64,000 bases of DNA from Microbacterium nymphoidis (GTDB lineage Bacteria; Actinomycetota; Actinomycetes; Actinomycetales; Microbacteriaceae): assembly GCF_021044885.1 (NCBI RefSeq), contig NZ_JAJNOD010000008.1, forward strand, positions 62,001 to 126,000, in the 5' to 3' direction. A program made the position numbers and the translations under genes. Positions 17,484 through 25,552 of this stretch are shown here, one piece after another. Numbering within the stretch: position 1 is the first letter of the stretch; the number at the start of each line of letters is the position of its first letter. The notes under the pieces are model-generated. The model saw only the letters and a list, made by a program, of their open reading frames with translations, ran no database searches and had not been told where the DNA came from.

Positions 17484-17987
17484 ATGTCCATCGCATCCGC
17501 GCTCGTCACCGCCACGGTGATCGCCGCTTCCGCCATCAGTCCCGCCGACCCCGCCTGGGCGACGCCCGTCGTCGAACACTGCGCAGTGGAGGTCATCGCC
17601 TCCGCCGACGAGTCCGTCTCCGGGGAGGACATCGTCTGCTTCGCCACCGAGGCTGAAAGAGACGGCTATGTCTCCGCTCAGACGCTCACCCAGCGCCGCG
17701 CCGGTTCGGGCTCGGTGAAGCTCGGAACCGCGTACAAGGGCACGAATCTCACCGGATCGAGCCTCGCGTTCTGGGGCACCGGCACGTGCGCCGGCACGAC
17801 ATACGGTTTCGCCTCTCTCGCCTCCGACTGGGTCACCGGGATGCGGTCGATCACGGGGGCGGGGTGCAGCGTGCGGGTGTACAGCGCGGCGAATTACGGC
17901 GGCAACTCCGTCACGTGCACACCGACGTGCAATGCGCTGGGGTCCGTGGTCGGCACGGCACGATCACTGATCTTCCGTCCGCTCTGA
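17484..17987 (+). CDS. Secreted protein with I36-inhibitor/beta-gamma-crystallin-like domain
   Basis: A 167-residue exported protein. The ATG is preceded by CGAGGAG and opens a signal peptide with cleavage near AWA-TP (residues 26-27). The mature part (about residues 75-167) has the pattern of a small Greek-key domain with paired Cys: YKGTNLTGSSLAFWGTGTCA and VRVYSAANYGGNS. This is the pattern of the peptidase inhibitor I36 family, whose type member is the Streptomyces metalloprotease inhibitor. Assignment is by pattern only. It is convergent with the sigma/anti-sigma pair. Confidence 0.65.
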   Translation: MSIASALVTATVIAASAISPADPAWATPVVEHCAVEVIASADESVSGEDIVCFATEAERDGYVSAQTLTQRRAGSGSVKLGTAYKGTNLTGSSLAFWGTGTCAGTTYGFASLASDWVTGMRSITGAGCSVRVYSAANYGGNSVTCTPTCNALGSVVGTARSLIFRPL

Positions 17988-17989
17988 TT

Positions 17990-18511
17990 TCAGCGAGGGC
18001 TCGACGTGGCGGCAACCGGTGCCAGCTGGAGGGCCGTGCAGATCTCTGGTGCATCCGAGGGGACGACGACGGCCGTCCCATTCGGTGCGACGCACACCGT
18101 GAGGGGTGGTACCGGGAAGGGCACTTCGGGGGGTAGGGACAACGGATCGTAGTCGGGTTCGTATGTCCCCTCCTCCCACATCCGGGTGCACAGCTCGAGC
18201 ACATCGCTGCGAACCCCTGGGTTGAATGGTCCCGACATCGCGACCTCACCGCCGTTGAATCCGCCATCCGCGTTTCGTTTGGCCTCACTGGCGCACATCG
18301 CGATCGAGGTATCCGCAAGTTCTGCGGGTGCCAGCACCCGCAGTCCGGCGACGGCCACGCCGCCTACGGCGACCAGGGAGAGCACCGAACCGATGATGAC
18401 CCGGCGCCGGCGCGTGCGGTGCGCGCGGACAGGCTCGGAGGCGACGTGCGCGGCGAGCGCCTCGCGCATCGCCGTCAGTCGGGCGGGAGAGATGTCCCTC
18501 TCATCGTTCAT
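17990..18511 (-). CDS. Single-pass membrane protein, probable anti-sigma partner of the ECF sigma factor
   Basis: A 173-residue protein whose start overlaps the sigma factor gene by 11 bases. A cytoplasmic N-terminal part (about 36 residues, with LTAMREALAAHVASEP) precedes one membrane helix (about 38-60) and an extracytoplasmic domain with four Cys residues and a Pro-rich stretch (PPEVPFPVPPLTVC). The order sigma then single-pass protein is the usual arrangement for ECF factors and membrane anti-sigma factors. No zinc-binding HxxxCxxC motif is visible, so the assignment rests on position and topology. Confidence 0.6.
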   Translation of the reverse strand: MNDERDISPARLTAMREALAAHVASEPVRAHRTRRRRVIIGSVLSLVAVGGVAVAGLRVLAPAELADTSIAMCASEAKRNADGGFNGGEVAMSGPFNPGVRSDVLELCTRMWEEGTYEPDYDPLSLPPEVPFPVPPLTVCVAPNGTAVVVPSDAPEICTALQLAPVAATSSPR

Positions 18512-19088
18512 CCGCAGCCTCCTCTCTCCAAGGTATGTCCGCAGGAGTCAAAATGGTTCGCAGTCGATCGCGCGCACGGTACAGCCGCGACTTCACGGTC
18601 CCGACGGGCAACGCCAGCGCCGAGGCCGCGTCGACGATCGAGTACTCCTCCAGCAGCACCAGCTGAACAACCACCTGATCGCGCGCATCCAGCGATGCGA
18701 GGGCCTGCCGCACGCGTCGTCGCGTTTCCTCGCGACTCACATCCTCGTCGACGCCGTCGGCCACGTCCGGTTCGTCCATACTCGGGGGAAGCTTCGCCAG
18801 CATCGCGCCGTACCGGCGCTTGGAGCGGGTGAGGTTGCGGCAGACGTTGGTGGTGACCACGAAGAGCCAGGGCAGAAGTGAGTCATCGACGATGCGCACC
18901 TTCTTGCGCAGCCGCCAGAGCTCCAGGAAGACGACAGCTGTCGCTTCCTCGGCGAGATCGAAGGAATCCGTCTGGCGGAACGCGGCCGCCAGCACGCGCC
19001 GGCGGTAGCGGTCGAAGATCTCGACGAAGGCACGTTGAGAACCCGATGTCGCTGCAAGCCACAGCGCCGCGTCCGAATCCCCCTGCAC
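18501..19088 (-). CDS. ECF-type RNA polymerase sigma factor
   Basis: A 195-residue sigma-70 family protein. Region 2 is seen in FVEIFDRYRRRVLAAAFRQT and LPWLFVVTTNVCRNLTRSKRR, region 4 in LASLDARDQVVVQLVLLEEY and the helix-turn-helix ALALPVGTVKSRLYRARDRL. GTG at 19088 is chosen because it gives the usual ECF N-terminus about 13 residues before region 2; the upstream ribosome site is weak. It likely responds to an envelope signal through the overlapping membrane protein. Confidence 0.88.
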   Translation of the reverse strand: MQGDSDAALWLAATSGSQRAFVEIFDRYRRRVLAAAFRQTDSFDLAEEATAVVFLELWRLRKKVRIVDDSLLPWLFVVTTNVCRNLTRSKRRYGAMLAKLPPSMDEPDVADGVDEDVSREETRRRVRQALASLDARDQVVVQLVLLEEYSIVDAASALALPVGTVKSRLYRARDRLRTILTPADIPWREEAADER

Positions 19089-19191
19089 CGATCCAGCGTA
19101 CGAAGGCGCCTCCGGGGAAGCAAATGATGAGCGGCACCGCCCCTCGGCCCGGGACGGATCACGCCGCGGAGCAGTCACGTACAGTGAAACC

Positions 19192-20196
19192 ATGGCAGCC
19201 GCGAAGCGCGTGACCATCACGGACATCGCCCGGATCGCCGGCGTGTCCCCTGGTGCGGTCTCGTTCGCGCTCAACGGCAAGCCCGGGGTGAGCGAGGAGA
19301 CGCGTGCACGCATCCTGCGGGTCGCGAGGGAGCAGCACTGGCGCCCCTCGCAGGTGGCGCGCTCGCTGGTCGGCGCTCGCGCGAACGCGGTGGGCCTGGC
19401 GCTCAACCGGCCCGCGCGGTCGCTGGGTACCGAAGCGTTCTTCACCGACCTGATCGCGGGGATTCAGCAGGGCCTCAGCGATGGCCGAGCGGGTCTGCAG
19501 CTGCGCCTCGTGTCGAGTCTGGATGACGAGCTCGAAACACATCGGCAGTGGCACGCCGCGCACCAGGTGGACGGGGTCCTGGTCATCGATCCCTTGGGCG
19601 ATGATCCGCGCGTCCAGGCCCTCCATCACCTGCAGATGCCGGCCGTGCTCGTCGGCTCACATGTCCGGGCCACGTCTGCGGTGTGGGTCGATGACACCGA
19701 GACAGCGACCACCCTCTTCGGCCATCTCGCGGCTCTGGGTCACACCCGCATCGCCTATGTCGCCGGTCCTGCGGCGCTGGAGCACACGCGACTGCGCGCC
19801 GGGGTGCTGGAGCGGCTCGTCGGCGGAAGGACGATCAACACCGATTTCTCGCCCGCCGCGGCCGGTGAAGTGACGCGCGAGCTGCTGCAGCCGATCGACC
19901 GCCCGAGCGCCATCGTGTACGACAACGATGTGATGGCCGTCGCCGGGCTTCGGGTGGCTCAGGAGGTGGGGGTGGGCGTCCCCCGCGACGTGTCACTGGC
20001 GAGTTTCGACGACTCGGTGATCGCCGCGCTGGTACGACCGTCGCTCACCGCGATGACCCGCGACACGTTCGAACTGGGCGAACGCGCCGCGCGACTGCTG
20101 CTGCGGCAGATCGACAGTGACGTGGCACTGCCCGGAGAGGCGGGCCCCACCCCGGTGCTCACCGTGCGCGAGAGCACCGGGCATCTGCGGCGCTGA
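19192..20196 (+). CDS. LacI-family transcriptional regulator (orphan)
   Basis: A 334-residue regulator. The DNA-binding head (RVTITDIARIAGVSPGAVSF, ALNGKPGVSEETRARI) is canonical and followed by the sugar-binding-like domain; the C-terminal third shows DVSLASFDDSVIAALVRPSLTAM. It is divergent from the ECF sigma gene with 103 bp between. The downstream gene is convergent, so no target operon is adjacent and the ligand is unknown. A possible target is the alpha-glucosidase about 9 kb away, but that is only a guess. Confidence 0.87.
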   Translation: MAAAKRVTITDIARIAGVSPGAVSFALNGKPGVSEETRARILRVAREQHWRPSQVARSLVGARANAVGLALNRPARSLGTEAFFTDLIAGIQQGLSDGRAGLQLRLVSSLDDELETHRQWHAAHQVDGVLVIDPLGDDPRVQALHHLQMPAVLVGSHVRATSAVWVDDTETATTLFGHLAALGHTRIAYVAGPAALEHTRLRAGVLERLVGGRTINTDFSPAAAGEVTRELLQPIDRPSAIVYDNDVMAVAGLRVAQEVGVGVPRDVSLASFDDSVIAALVRPSLTAMTRDTFELGERAARLLLRQIDSDVALPGEAGPTPVLTVRESTGHLRR

Positions 20197-20295
20197 CGCT
20201 GGCGCTGGCGCTGTCCTCCCCGCTCGGTCACGGGCCGAACGGCAACCCCGGATCGCGAAGAACTCGCGGGTCAGCAGTGAAGGACGCGCCTTCGG

Positions 20296-20646
20296 TCACG
20301 GCGCCAGTTCCCACAGCTCGATCGGCAGCCCCTCGGGATCACGCAGGCGGGCGAAACGGCCGAAATCGGTCACCCACTCGTCCCGCGTCTCTACCTCGAT
20401 CCCTGCGGCCCGCAGACGCACCACCAGCGCAGTCAGATCGGTCACGCGCAGGTTCAGCATGAACGGCTGGTCGGCGTCGAAGTAGTCGCTGTCCTGCGGG
20501 AAAGGTGCGAACACGGTCATGCCGGCTTCCTGCGTCCACGCCGCATCCTCGCCCGCGGCGATGCCGAGGTGCTGCCGATACCAGGCGGAGCGCGCCTGGG
20601 GATCCCGGCTCCGGAAGAACACCCCGCCGATTCCTGTCACCGTCAT
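20296..20646 (-). CDS. VOC (glyoxalase/bleomycin resistance) superfamily protein
   Basis: A 116-residue single-module VOC protein: TGIGGVFFRSRDPQARSAWY is the first beta-alpha unit and the C-terminus FARLRDPEGLPIELWELAP carries the usual metal-ligand Glu. The first metal ligand of glyoxalase-type enzymes is not evident (GGVFF where His is common), so activity as a metalloenzyme is uncertain. The start at 20646 is an ATG preceded by a weak ribosome site. It is convergent with the LacI gene. Confidence 0.82.
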   Translation of the reverse strand: MTVTGIGGVFFRSRDPQARSAWYRQHLGIAAGEDAAWTQEAGMTVFAPFPQDSDYFDADQPFMLNLRVTDLTALVVRLRAAGIEVETRDEWVTDFGRFARLRDPEGLPIELWELAP

Positions 20647-20701
20647 GGCGTCATGCTACGTCCGCCGACTCGGCCACCGCGCCGGTCGCGAGACGTCTGA
20701 G

Positions 20702-20710
20702 TTATCCACA
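20702..20710 (+). promoter_or_regulatory. Perfect DnaA-box match
   Basis: TTATCCACA matches the DnaA-box consensus exactly, about 50 bp before the DUF222-HNH gene in an unusually AT-rich stretch. No second box or origin gene is near, so it is not taken as an origin. Confidence 0.3.
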
Positions 20711-20760
20711 CTCATCCATGTTTCGTACTTTTGTTCCCTGCTCTCCGGGAGTATTAGGGT

Positions 20761-22425
20761 ATGAAATTAGAACATATGGCGGATAGGTTCTCTGGCAGAC
20801 CAGCCCCCGGCCGCGGTCGGCGATGGCCACCGCCGGCCGCGGCTGCAGGCTTCCGCCGCGCGGAATCGTCACCAGGTGATGCCGGCGCTCGAGTCAGGCG
20901 CGCCTCTATCGATGCGATCGTGGCGGTCACCCGCTCGCGGGCCGCTGACGATGCGCGGGAAGCGACGTTGCTCGCTGACCTCGTCGCACTGTCGGGCGCG
21001 TCCGGCAGGTCGTCCGACACTGATCTGGAACTGCGATCCCTCGCCGCCGAAGTCGGTGCCGCCATCCGCGTGAGCGATCGTACGATTCAGCGCCGGATGT
21101 CCGACGCGCATCAGCTCGTGCACGGTTTTCCGCAGGTGCACGCGGCGCTCGCCGAGGGTGAGGTCACCGCATCGCATGTGCGGGTGATCCTGGACCACGG
21201 AGCACACACCGAGCCCGGCGCCATCCGCGACGAGTATGTAGTGCGGGCACTCGCGCTGGCGCGGGTCGAGTCGCCGAATCGCCTGCGGGGCATGCTGGCG
21301 CGCGTTGCCGAAGAGGTGCAGGCTTCTGGGATCACCGAGCGCCACCGGATCGCGCGTCAGTCGCGAGCGGTATGGATCACCGATGACCGCGACGGCATGT
21401 CGACCCTGCACGCTCTTCTGCCGTCCGTGCTCGCTCATGGGGTGAAGGATCGGCTGGATCAGATGGCGCACGAGCTTCGGGGCGCGCGCCGCACGGCGGT
21501 CCTCGGCGGAGGTGGCGACGTCGGCTCCGGTGGCGCGGGTGGACCCGGTGAGCACCGCGAGCACCGCGAGCCCCGTGGGCCCCACGAGCACGGCGGGCCC
21601 CACGAGCACGACGAGCCCCATGAGCAGCGCGGGCCCCAGGAGCACGGCGGACCTGGTCGGTTCGGTGAGCTCGGTGAGCTCGGTGAGCCGAATGGTTCGG
21701 ACAAGTGGGCTGAGCTCGGTGGCGCCGATGGGTTCGGCACCCCTGCGGAGCTCAGCGAGTCCGGTCATACCGATGCCGGAGGTGCCACCGATGCTCGCAC
21801 AGCGGATCAGATGCGCGCCGATCTTCTCGCCGACCTCCTGCTCACGTCTGCGCCTACAAGTGTGAGCACCGGGATCGGAGCGATCCGCGCCACGATCGCC
21901 GTCACGATTCCGGTCCTGACGCTGGCCGGCCGAGGTGACGAGGGCGCGGAGCTCGACGGCGCGGTTCCTATCGACGCGGATACCGCCCGTCTTCTCGCCG
22001 GGGGTGAGGCCGGGTGGGACCGCGTGCTCACGCATCCCGTCTCCGGGGCCGTGCTGGGAACGGATCGGTATCGTCCGACCGCGGAGATGAAGCGTTTTCT
22101 CGCCCATCGCGATCAGCACTGTCGGCATCCTGGCTGCCGCGTTCCTGTCCGGCGCACCGATATCGACCACAACCGAGATTGGGCCCACGGAGGCAAGACC
22201 GACGTTGCGAATCTGGCCCCGCTGTGCCGAAGGCACCACACGCTCAAGACGAGCGCCGGGTGGACGATCATTCCACGGCCGGGAGGGGTCCTGGAGTTCG
22301 TCACGCCGCTCGGCTACCGCTATATCGATACGCCTCAACCCCGCACGGTCGCGTTCAGTGCCGACCTCTCGGCCGGGCGTGCGCACGCGGCCACGGAAAC
22401 GACGGATGGCACGCCCCCGTGGTGA
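20761..22425 (+). CDS. DUF222 domain protein with C-terminal HNH nuclease motif (13E12-repeat type)
   Basis: A 554-residue protein of the actinobacterial family often called 13E12 repeat proteins: an N-terminal DUF222 helical region (to about residue 240) and a C-terminal HNH domain near residues 445-495 with CRHPGC, IDHNRDWAHGG and LCRRHHTLK, the full His-Asn/His set. Between them, at about 260-330, is a low-complexity insert rich in Gly, His, Glu and Pro (repeats like GPHEHGG and GELGELGE). The first ATG has GGGAG nine bases upstream. Such genes multiply in actinobacterial genomes and are suspected mobile nucleases; only one copy is in this window. Confidence 0.85.
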   Translation: MKLEHMADRFSGRPAPGRGRRWPPPAAAAGFRRAESSPGDAGARVRRASIDAIVAVTRSRAADDAREATLLADLVALSGASGRSSDTDLELRSLAAEVGAAIRVSDRTIQRRMSDAHQLVHGFPQVHAALAEGEVTASHVRVILDHGAHTEPGAIRDEYVVRALALARVESPNRLRGMLARVAEEVQASGITERHRIARQSRAVWITDDRDGMSTLHALLPSVLAHGVKDRLDQMAHELRGARRTAVLGGGGDVGSGGAGGPGEHREHREPRGPHEHGGPHEHDEPHEQRGPQEHGGPGRFGELGELGEPNGSDKWAELGGADGFGTPAELSESGHTDAGGATDARTADQMRADLLADLLLTSAPTSVSTGIGAIRATIAVTIPVLTLAGRGDEGAELDGAVPIDADTARLLAGGEAGWDRVLTHPVSGAVLGTDRYRPTAEMKRFLAHRDQHCRHPGCRVPVRRTDIDHNRDWAHGGKTDVANLAPLCRRHHTLKTSAGWTIIPRPGGVLEFVTPLGYRYIDTPQPRTVAFSADLSAGRAHAATETTDGTPPW

Positions 22426-22541
22426 CGCCCAGCGCCCGCCCGAGAAGACCACGCACCATATACCTTCACAGGTGCGCGACACGAAGCCCGCTACGCCGCA
22501 TGCGCCTCGACTCAGCGGCACGGTCAGGAGAGCATAGGGTC

Positions 22542-23474
22542 ATGACCAACGTGCGAGAGGTCGCAGGTGTCTCCCCCGCACACGCCCAGGAACTGACGGA
22601 ACTGGCGATCGGTGCGCGCGATCTCGACCCCGATTCGGCAGTGACGTCGCTCTCCGGGTTTGATGAGCTGCCGCGGCTGCGGAGGCTCGAGGTGTGGGGG
22701 CTGGGCTTGGAGTCTCTGGATCTCACGGGGGCAGGAGCCCTCGAAGAGCTCATCGCCAGCGACAACGCACTCACCCGCATCGACCTGTCGGCCACTCCCC
22801 ACCTCATCTCACTGGCGGTGGGACGCAACCCGCTGAGCTCTCTCGATCTGAGCCCGGTGGGTGGGCTCCGGGAGCTGCGGTGCGACAGCGCGGGACTCGC
22901 CGAGCTGGATCTGTCTCCCGTGCCTCACCTGCGGGATCTGCGATGCTTCGGTAACGCGCTGACTGCTCTTGACCTCCGTCTCGTGCCGGAGCTGCGCCGC
23001 CTGCACTGCGAGGACAATCTCCTCACCGAACTGGATCTTTCGGTCGTCCCGCATCTGGAGCACGCCGGATACAGCGGCAACCCGATCACACCGGTGGCAG
23101 TGAGCCTCGGGCGGGCGGGGACGTTCTCCTCCGTGTGTGGTGCGGATTTCGAGCGCACACGCCGCATCGACGGTGTGGACGTCCTGATCACGGTCGCCAC
23201 CTCCGACCCTGCTGTGCTCGACGGGCTGCGCGCCCCGCTGGGCCGCGCGCTCGCCGCGCTGCGGAGTCTCACGGCGCAGGCCCGTCTTCTGCTCGAAGAG
23301 ACCCACCCGGGCGAAGACGCCGGCATCCCGCTCGTCTCCATCACCTTCCGCACCGACGGGTCCGTGCAACTGGGCTTCGACGCGGGAGAGTCGCCCGCTG
23401 GCGCGCTCGAAGTCGGCGTCGTCTTCGACCACGACCTACTGCGCCAGCCGGACCTCGTGTACGAGGTGTACTGA
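22542..23474 (+). CDS. Leucine-rich-repeat domain protein
   Basis: A 310-residue cytoplasmic protein. Residues about 35-195 hold seven to eight bacterial LRR-type units of about 22 residues (for example LRRLEVWGLGLESLDLTG, LRELRCDSAGLAELDLSP, LRRLHCEDNLLTELDLS). The C-terminal 110 residues form a separate alpha/beta region ending VGVVFDHDLLRQPDLVYEVY. I know similar two-part proteins only as hypothetical. ATG at 22542 is chosen because AGGAG lies 11 bases upstream and the LRR part starts soon after. A tandem repeat array follows the stop codon. Confidence 0.72.
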   Translation: MTNVREVAGVSPAHAQELTELAIGARDLDPDSAVTSLSGFDELPRLRRLEVWGLGLESLDLTGAGALEELIASDNALTRIDLSATPHLISLAVGRNPLSSLDLSPVGGLRELRCDSAGLAELDLSPVPHLRDLRCFGNALTALDLRLVPELRRLHCEDNLLTELDLSVVPHLEHAGYSGNPITPVAVSLGRAGTFSSVCGADFERTRRIDGVDVLITVATSDPAVLDGLRAPLGRALAALRSLTAQARLLLEETHPGEDAGIPLVSITFRTDGSVQLGFDAGESPAGALEVGVVFDHDLLRQPDLVYEVY

Positions 23475-23489
23475 GCCACCCCCACCACG

Positions 23490-23805
23490 ACCCGTACCGG
23501 ACTCATCCCGCCACGACGCGCACGGCACCGGCCGCGAATCCCGACTGCACCGAACATACGCCGAACCACGAATCACCCGGCGCCCGCCGCGAATCCCGAC
23601 TGCACCGAACATCCGCCGAACCACGAACCCCCCGGCGCCCGCCGCGAATCACGCCCTGCACCGGACTCACCACGAACCACGAACCACGAACCACACGGCA
23701 CCCGCCGCGAATCCCGGCCCGTACGGGACTCATCCCGCCACGACGCCCACGGTGCCCGCCGCGAATCCCGACCTGCACCGAACTCTCCCGAACCGCTGCC
23801 GGTGG
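23490..23805. repeat. Tandem array of about 55-bp degenerate units
   Basis: The core GCCGCGAATC starts at 23531, 23586, 23641, 23704 and 23758, giving periods of 55, 55, 63 and 54 bp. Each unit continues with a variant of CCGACTGCACCGAAC and CCGAACCACGAA. It fills most of the 435-bp gap between the LRR gene and the end of the VanZ-RDD gene. The remaining 100 bp (23806-23909) show nothing I can name. Open frames across it are low-complexity and not taken as genes. Confidence 0.85.
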
Positions 23806-23909
23806 GCGCGCTCGTGAGCGCTCCACGGTTCGCCGGGCGCAGAGTCGTGCCTCACCCGACATATGTGCACATCGGGTGTGCACTGCGTCACCGGGATCCG
23901 GGGTGGCAG

Positions 23910-24992
23910 TTACGCGGCGTGCGTGATCCGCGCAGGCCGCTCGGCACTCCGCTCGCGAGCATCGACGAGCGGGCGACCCATCAGCAGGCCGGGAAGACCG
24001 CGGCCATCCGTCGTGAACGTGAGGATGAGAGTCACCAGCCAGAACGCACCGGAGAGCAGCTCGCCCGCCCCGGGGATCAGCGCCAGCAGCGCGGCACCCG
24101 AGATTCCCGACAGCAGACGCAGCACGCGCGACGGGAACTCCTTGCCCGGACCGCGATAGGCCAGCTGAACACTGTGGTCGCCGACGGATCGGCCGGTGGC
24201 GAGGATGAGGACCGTCCAGAGCACGAGCGGCAGGACGTTCGCAACGGTCGAGGAGATCACCGTCTGCGCCTCGGTGACCCGGTGACCGTTCAGCAGCGAG
24301 AAGGCCAGCTGCATCGCCACCGCCGCACCGGCGCCGATCACCCAGAACGACAGCGCATCGCAGACCATCGCCAGCAGACGCCGCCCCCGCGTCACGGGCC
24401 GCGGCAGATCGGCACCCGGCAGCTCCCGGCCGCCCCGCAGGCGAGCCGGGATCACGAGCCCGATCGCCGCTCCGATGAACGCCCCGGCCGTGTTGGTGAT
24501 CAGGTCCGCGACGTCGAAGAAGCGGTAGGCGCACGAGTAGACACCCCACACACCCGTGAGCTGAGTCAGCTCGATGAACAAGGACACCCCGAAGCCGACG
24601 GCAGTGGCGAGGACGATGCCGCGGCCCGCGAGCACCCGGATGAAGAACCCGAGCGGCACGAACAGCAAGACGTTCAAGGCCAGCTGCAGCACAGCCGCGC
24701 TGAGCAGAACGTTCCCGCCCTCCCCGATGGCCTTCTGCACGTCGTGGACCGCGTCCATCGGATTGAGGATCGCCCCGGCGCAGTACTCGATCGGCCCGTC
24801 GGGAAGTGGCAACAGCGTGTAGGTCCAGATCGCCCAGAAGTACACCAGCGCCGCCGACCACAGCAGGAACATCCCCGCCGTGAGCCGACCGCGACGACGA
24901 TAGACCCGTGCCACGAAGGGGACGAAGAGAAGGATGCCGAGCAGTCCGCCCGCTCCGAGTGCGATGAATCCGGACAGAAGTTGATTGCTCAT
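23910..24992 (-). CDS. VanZ-like and RDD-domain membrane protein
   Basis: A 360-residue polytopic protein. Residues 1-190 match the VanZ-like family (helices with NVLLFVPLGFFIRVL, then SLFIELTQLTGVWG and FDVADLITNTAGAFIGAAIG, the conserved core of that family). Residues about 200-350 look like an RDD domain (RRLLAMVCDALSFWVIGA, then TGRSVGDHSVQLAYRG). VanZ proteins are linked to glycopeptide tolerance in enterococci, but most homologues have no known role. The gene is flanked on both sides by tandem repeat arrays. Confidence 0.82.
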   Translation of the reverse strand: MSNQLLSGFIALGAGGLLGILLFVPFVARVYRRRGRLTAGMFLLWSAALVYFWAIWTYTLLPLPDGPIEYCAGAILNPMDAVHDVQKAIGEGGNVLLSAAVLQLALNVLLFVPLGFFIRVLAGRGIVLATAVGFGVSLFIELTQLTGVWGVYSCAYRFFDVADLITNTAGAFIGAAIGLVIPARLRGGRELPGADLPRPVTRGRRLLAMVCDALSFWVIGAGAAVAMQLAFSLLNGHRVTEAQTVISSTVANVLPLVLWTVLILATGRSVGDHSVQLAYRGPGKEFPSRVLRLLSGISGAALLALIPGAGELLSGAFWLVTLILTFTTDGRGLPGLLMGRPLVDARERSAERPARITHAA

Positions 24993-25052
24993 GACATATC
25001 CATCTTCGCTGGCCGGGCCCGGCCGCCGCGTCGCCCGCGAGGCGTAGCCGGG

Positions 25053-25460
25053 TCATCCCGGCGAACGATCCGGGACGCAATCCGGCGAGGGTCCTGGGAC
25101 GCAACCCCCGCGAACGGTCCGGGACGCGACCCCCGCGAAGGGTCCGGGACGCAATCCCCGCGAACGATCCCACGCCCCTGCGAACGGTCCGGGACACAAC
25201 CCCGCGAACGGTCCGGGACACAACCTCGCGAACGATCCAAGGCACACCCCCACCAAGGGTCCGGGACACAACCCCGCGAACGGTCCAAGGCACACCCCCG
25301 CGAACGGTCCAAGGCACAACCCGCGAACGGTCCAAGGCACAACCCGCGAACGGTCCAAGGCGCACCCCCGCCAAGGATCCGAGGCACAACCCGCGAACGA
25401 TCCCACGACCCCGCGAACAACTCCAGGGCCACAACCCGCGAAGGATCCAGGGCACACGTC
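25053..25460. repeat. Minisatellite of about 17 units of 20-27 bp
   Basis: Consensus GCGAACGGTCCGGGACACAA or GCGAACGGTCCAAGGCACAA followed by 3-5 C. I count 17 units, from 20 to 27 bp long, most 23-25 bp. Unit length is not a multiple of three, so no frame runs through it as a true repeat protein. It fills the 560-bp gap between the divergent VanZ-RDD and KimA-like genes; the remaining bases (24993-25052, 25461-25552) hold the two promoters, which I cannot assign. Confidence 0.88.
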
Positions 25461-25552
25461 GGACCGCAGCGCACACCACAGCCGTCAGGATCTCGTGAGG
25501 ATTCCCGTGATTACGCATCATCGGCCGTCAGGAACGCGTAGGTTCTACGTCC

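Noticed and set aside
20702..20710. Replication origin
   Set aside because: Only one DnaA box; no dnaA, dnaN, gyrB or rnpA-rpmH cluster in the neighbourhood.
25053..25460. CRISPR array
   Set aside because: Units follow each other without unique spacers, vary in length and sequence, and there are no cas genes in the window.
25053..25521. Repeat-rich proteins on the minus strand (GPFAGLCPG-type repeats)
   Set aside because: Unit lengths of 20-27 bp shift the frame from unit to unit and the composition differs from real genes here; no ribosome site was found.
25461..25552. c-di-AMP (ydaO-type) riboswitch before the KimA-like gene
   Set aside because: The leader before the start is only about 90 bp beyond the repeat array and I could not find the conserved riboswitch core.
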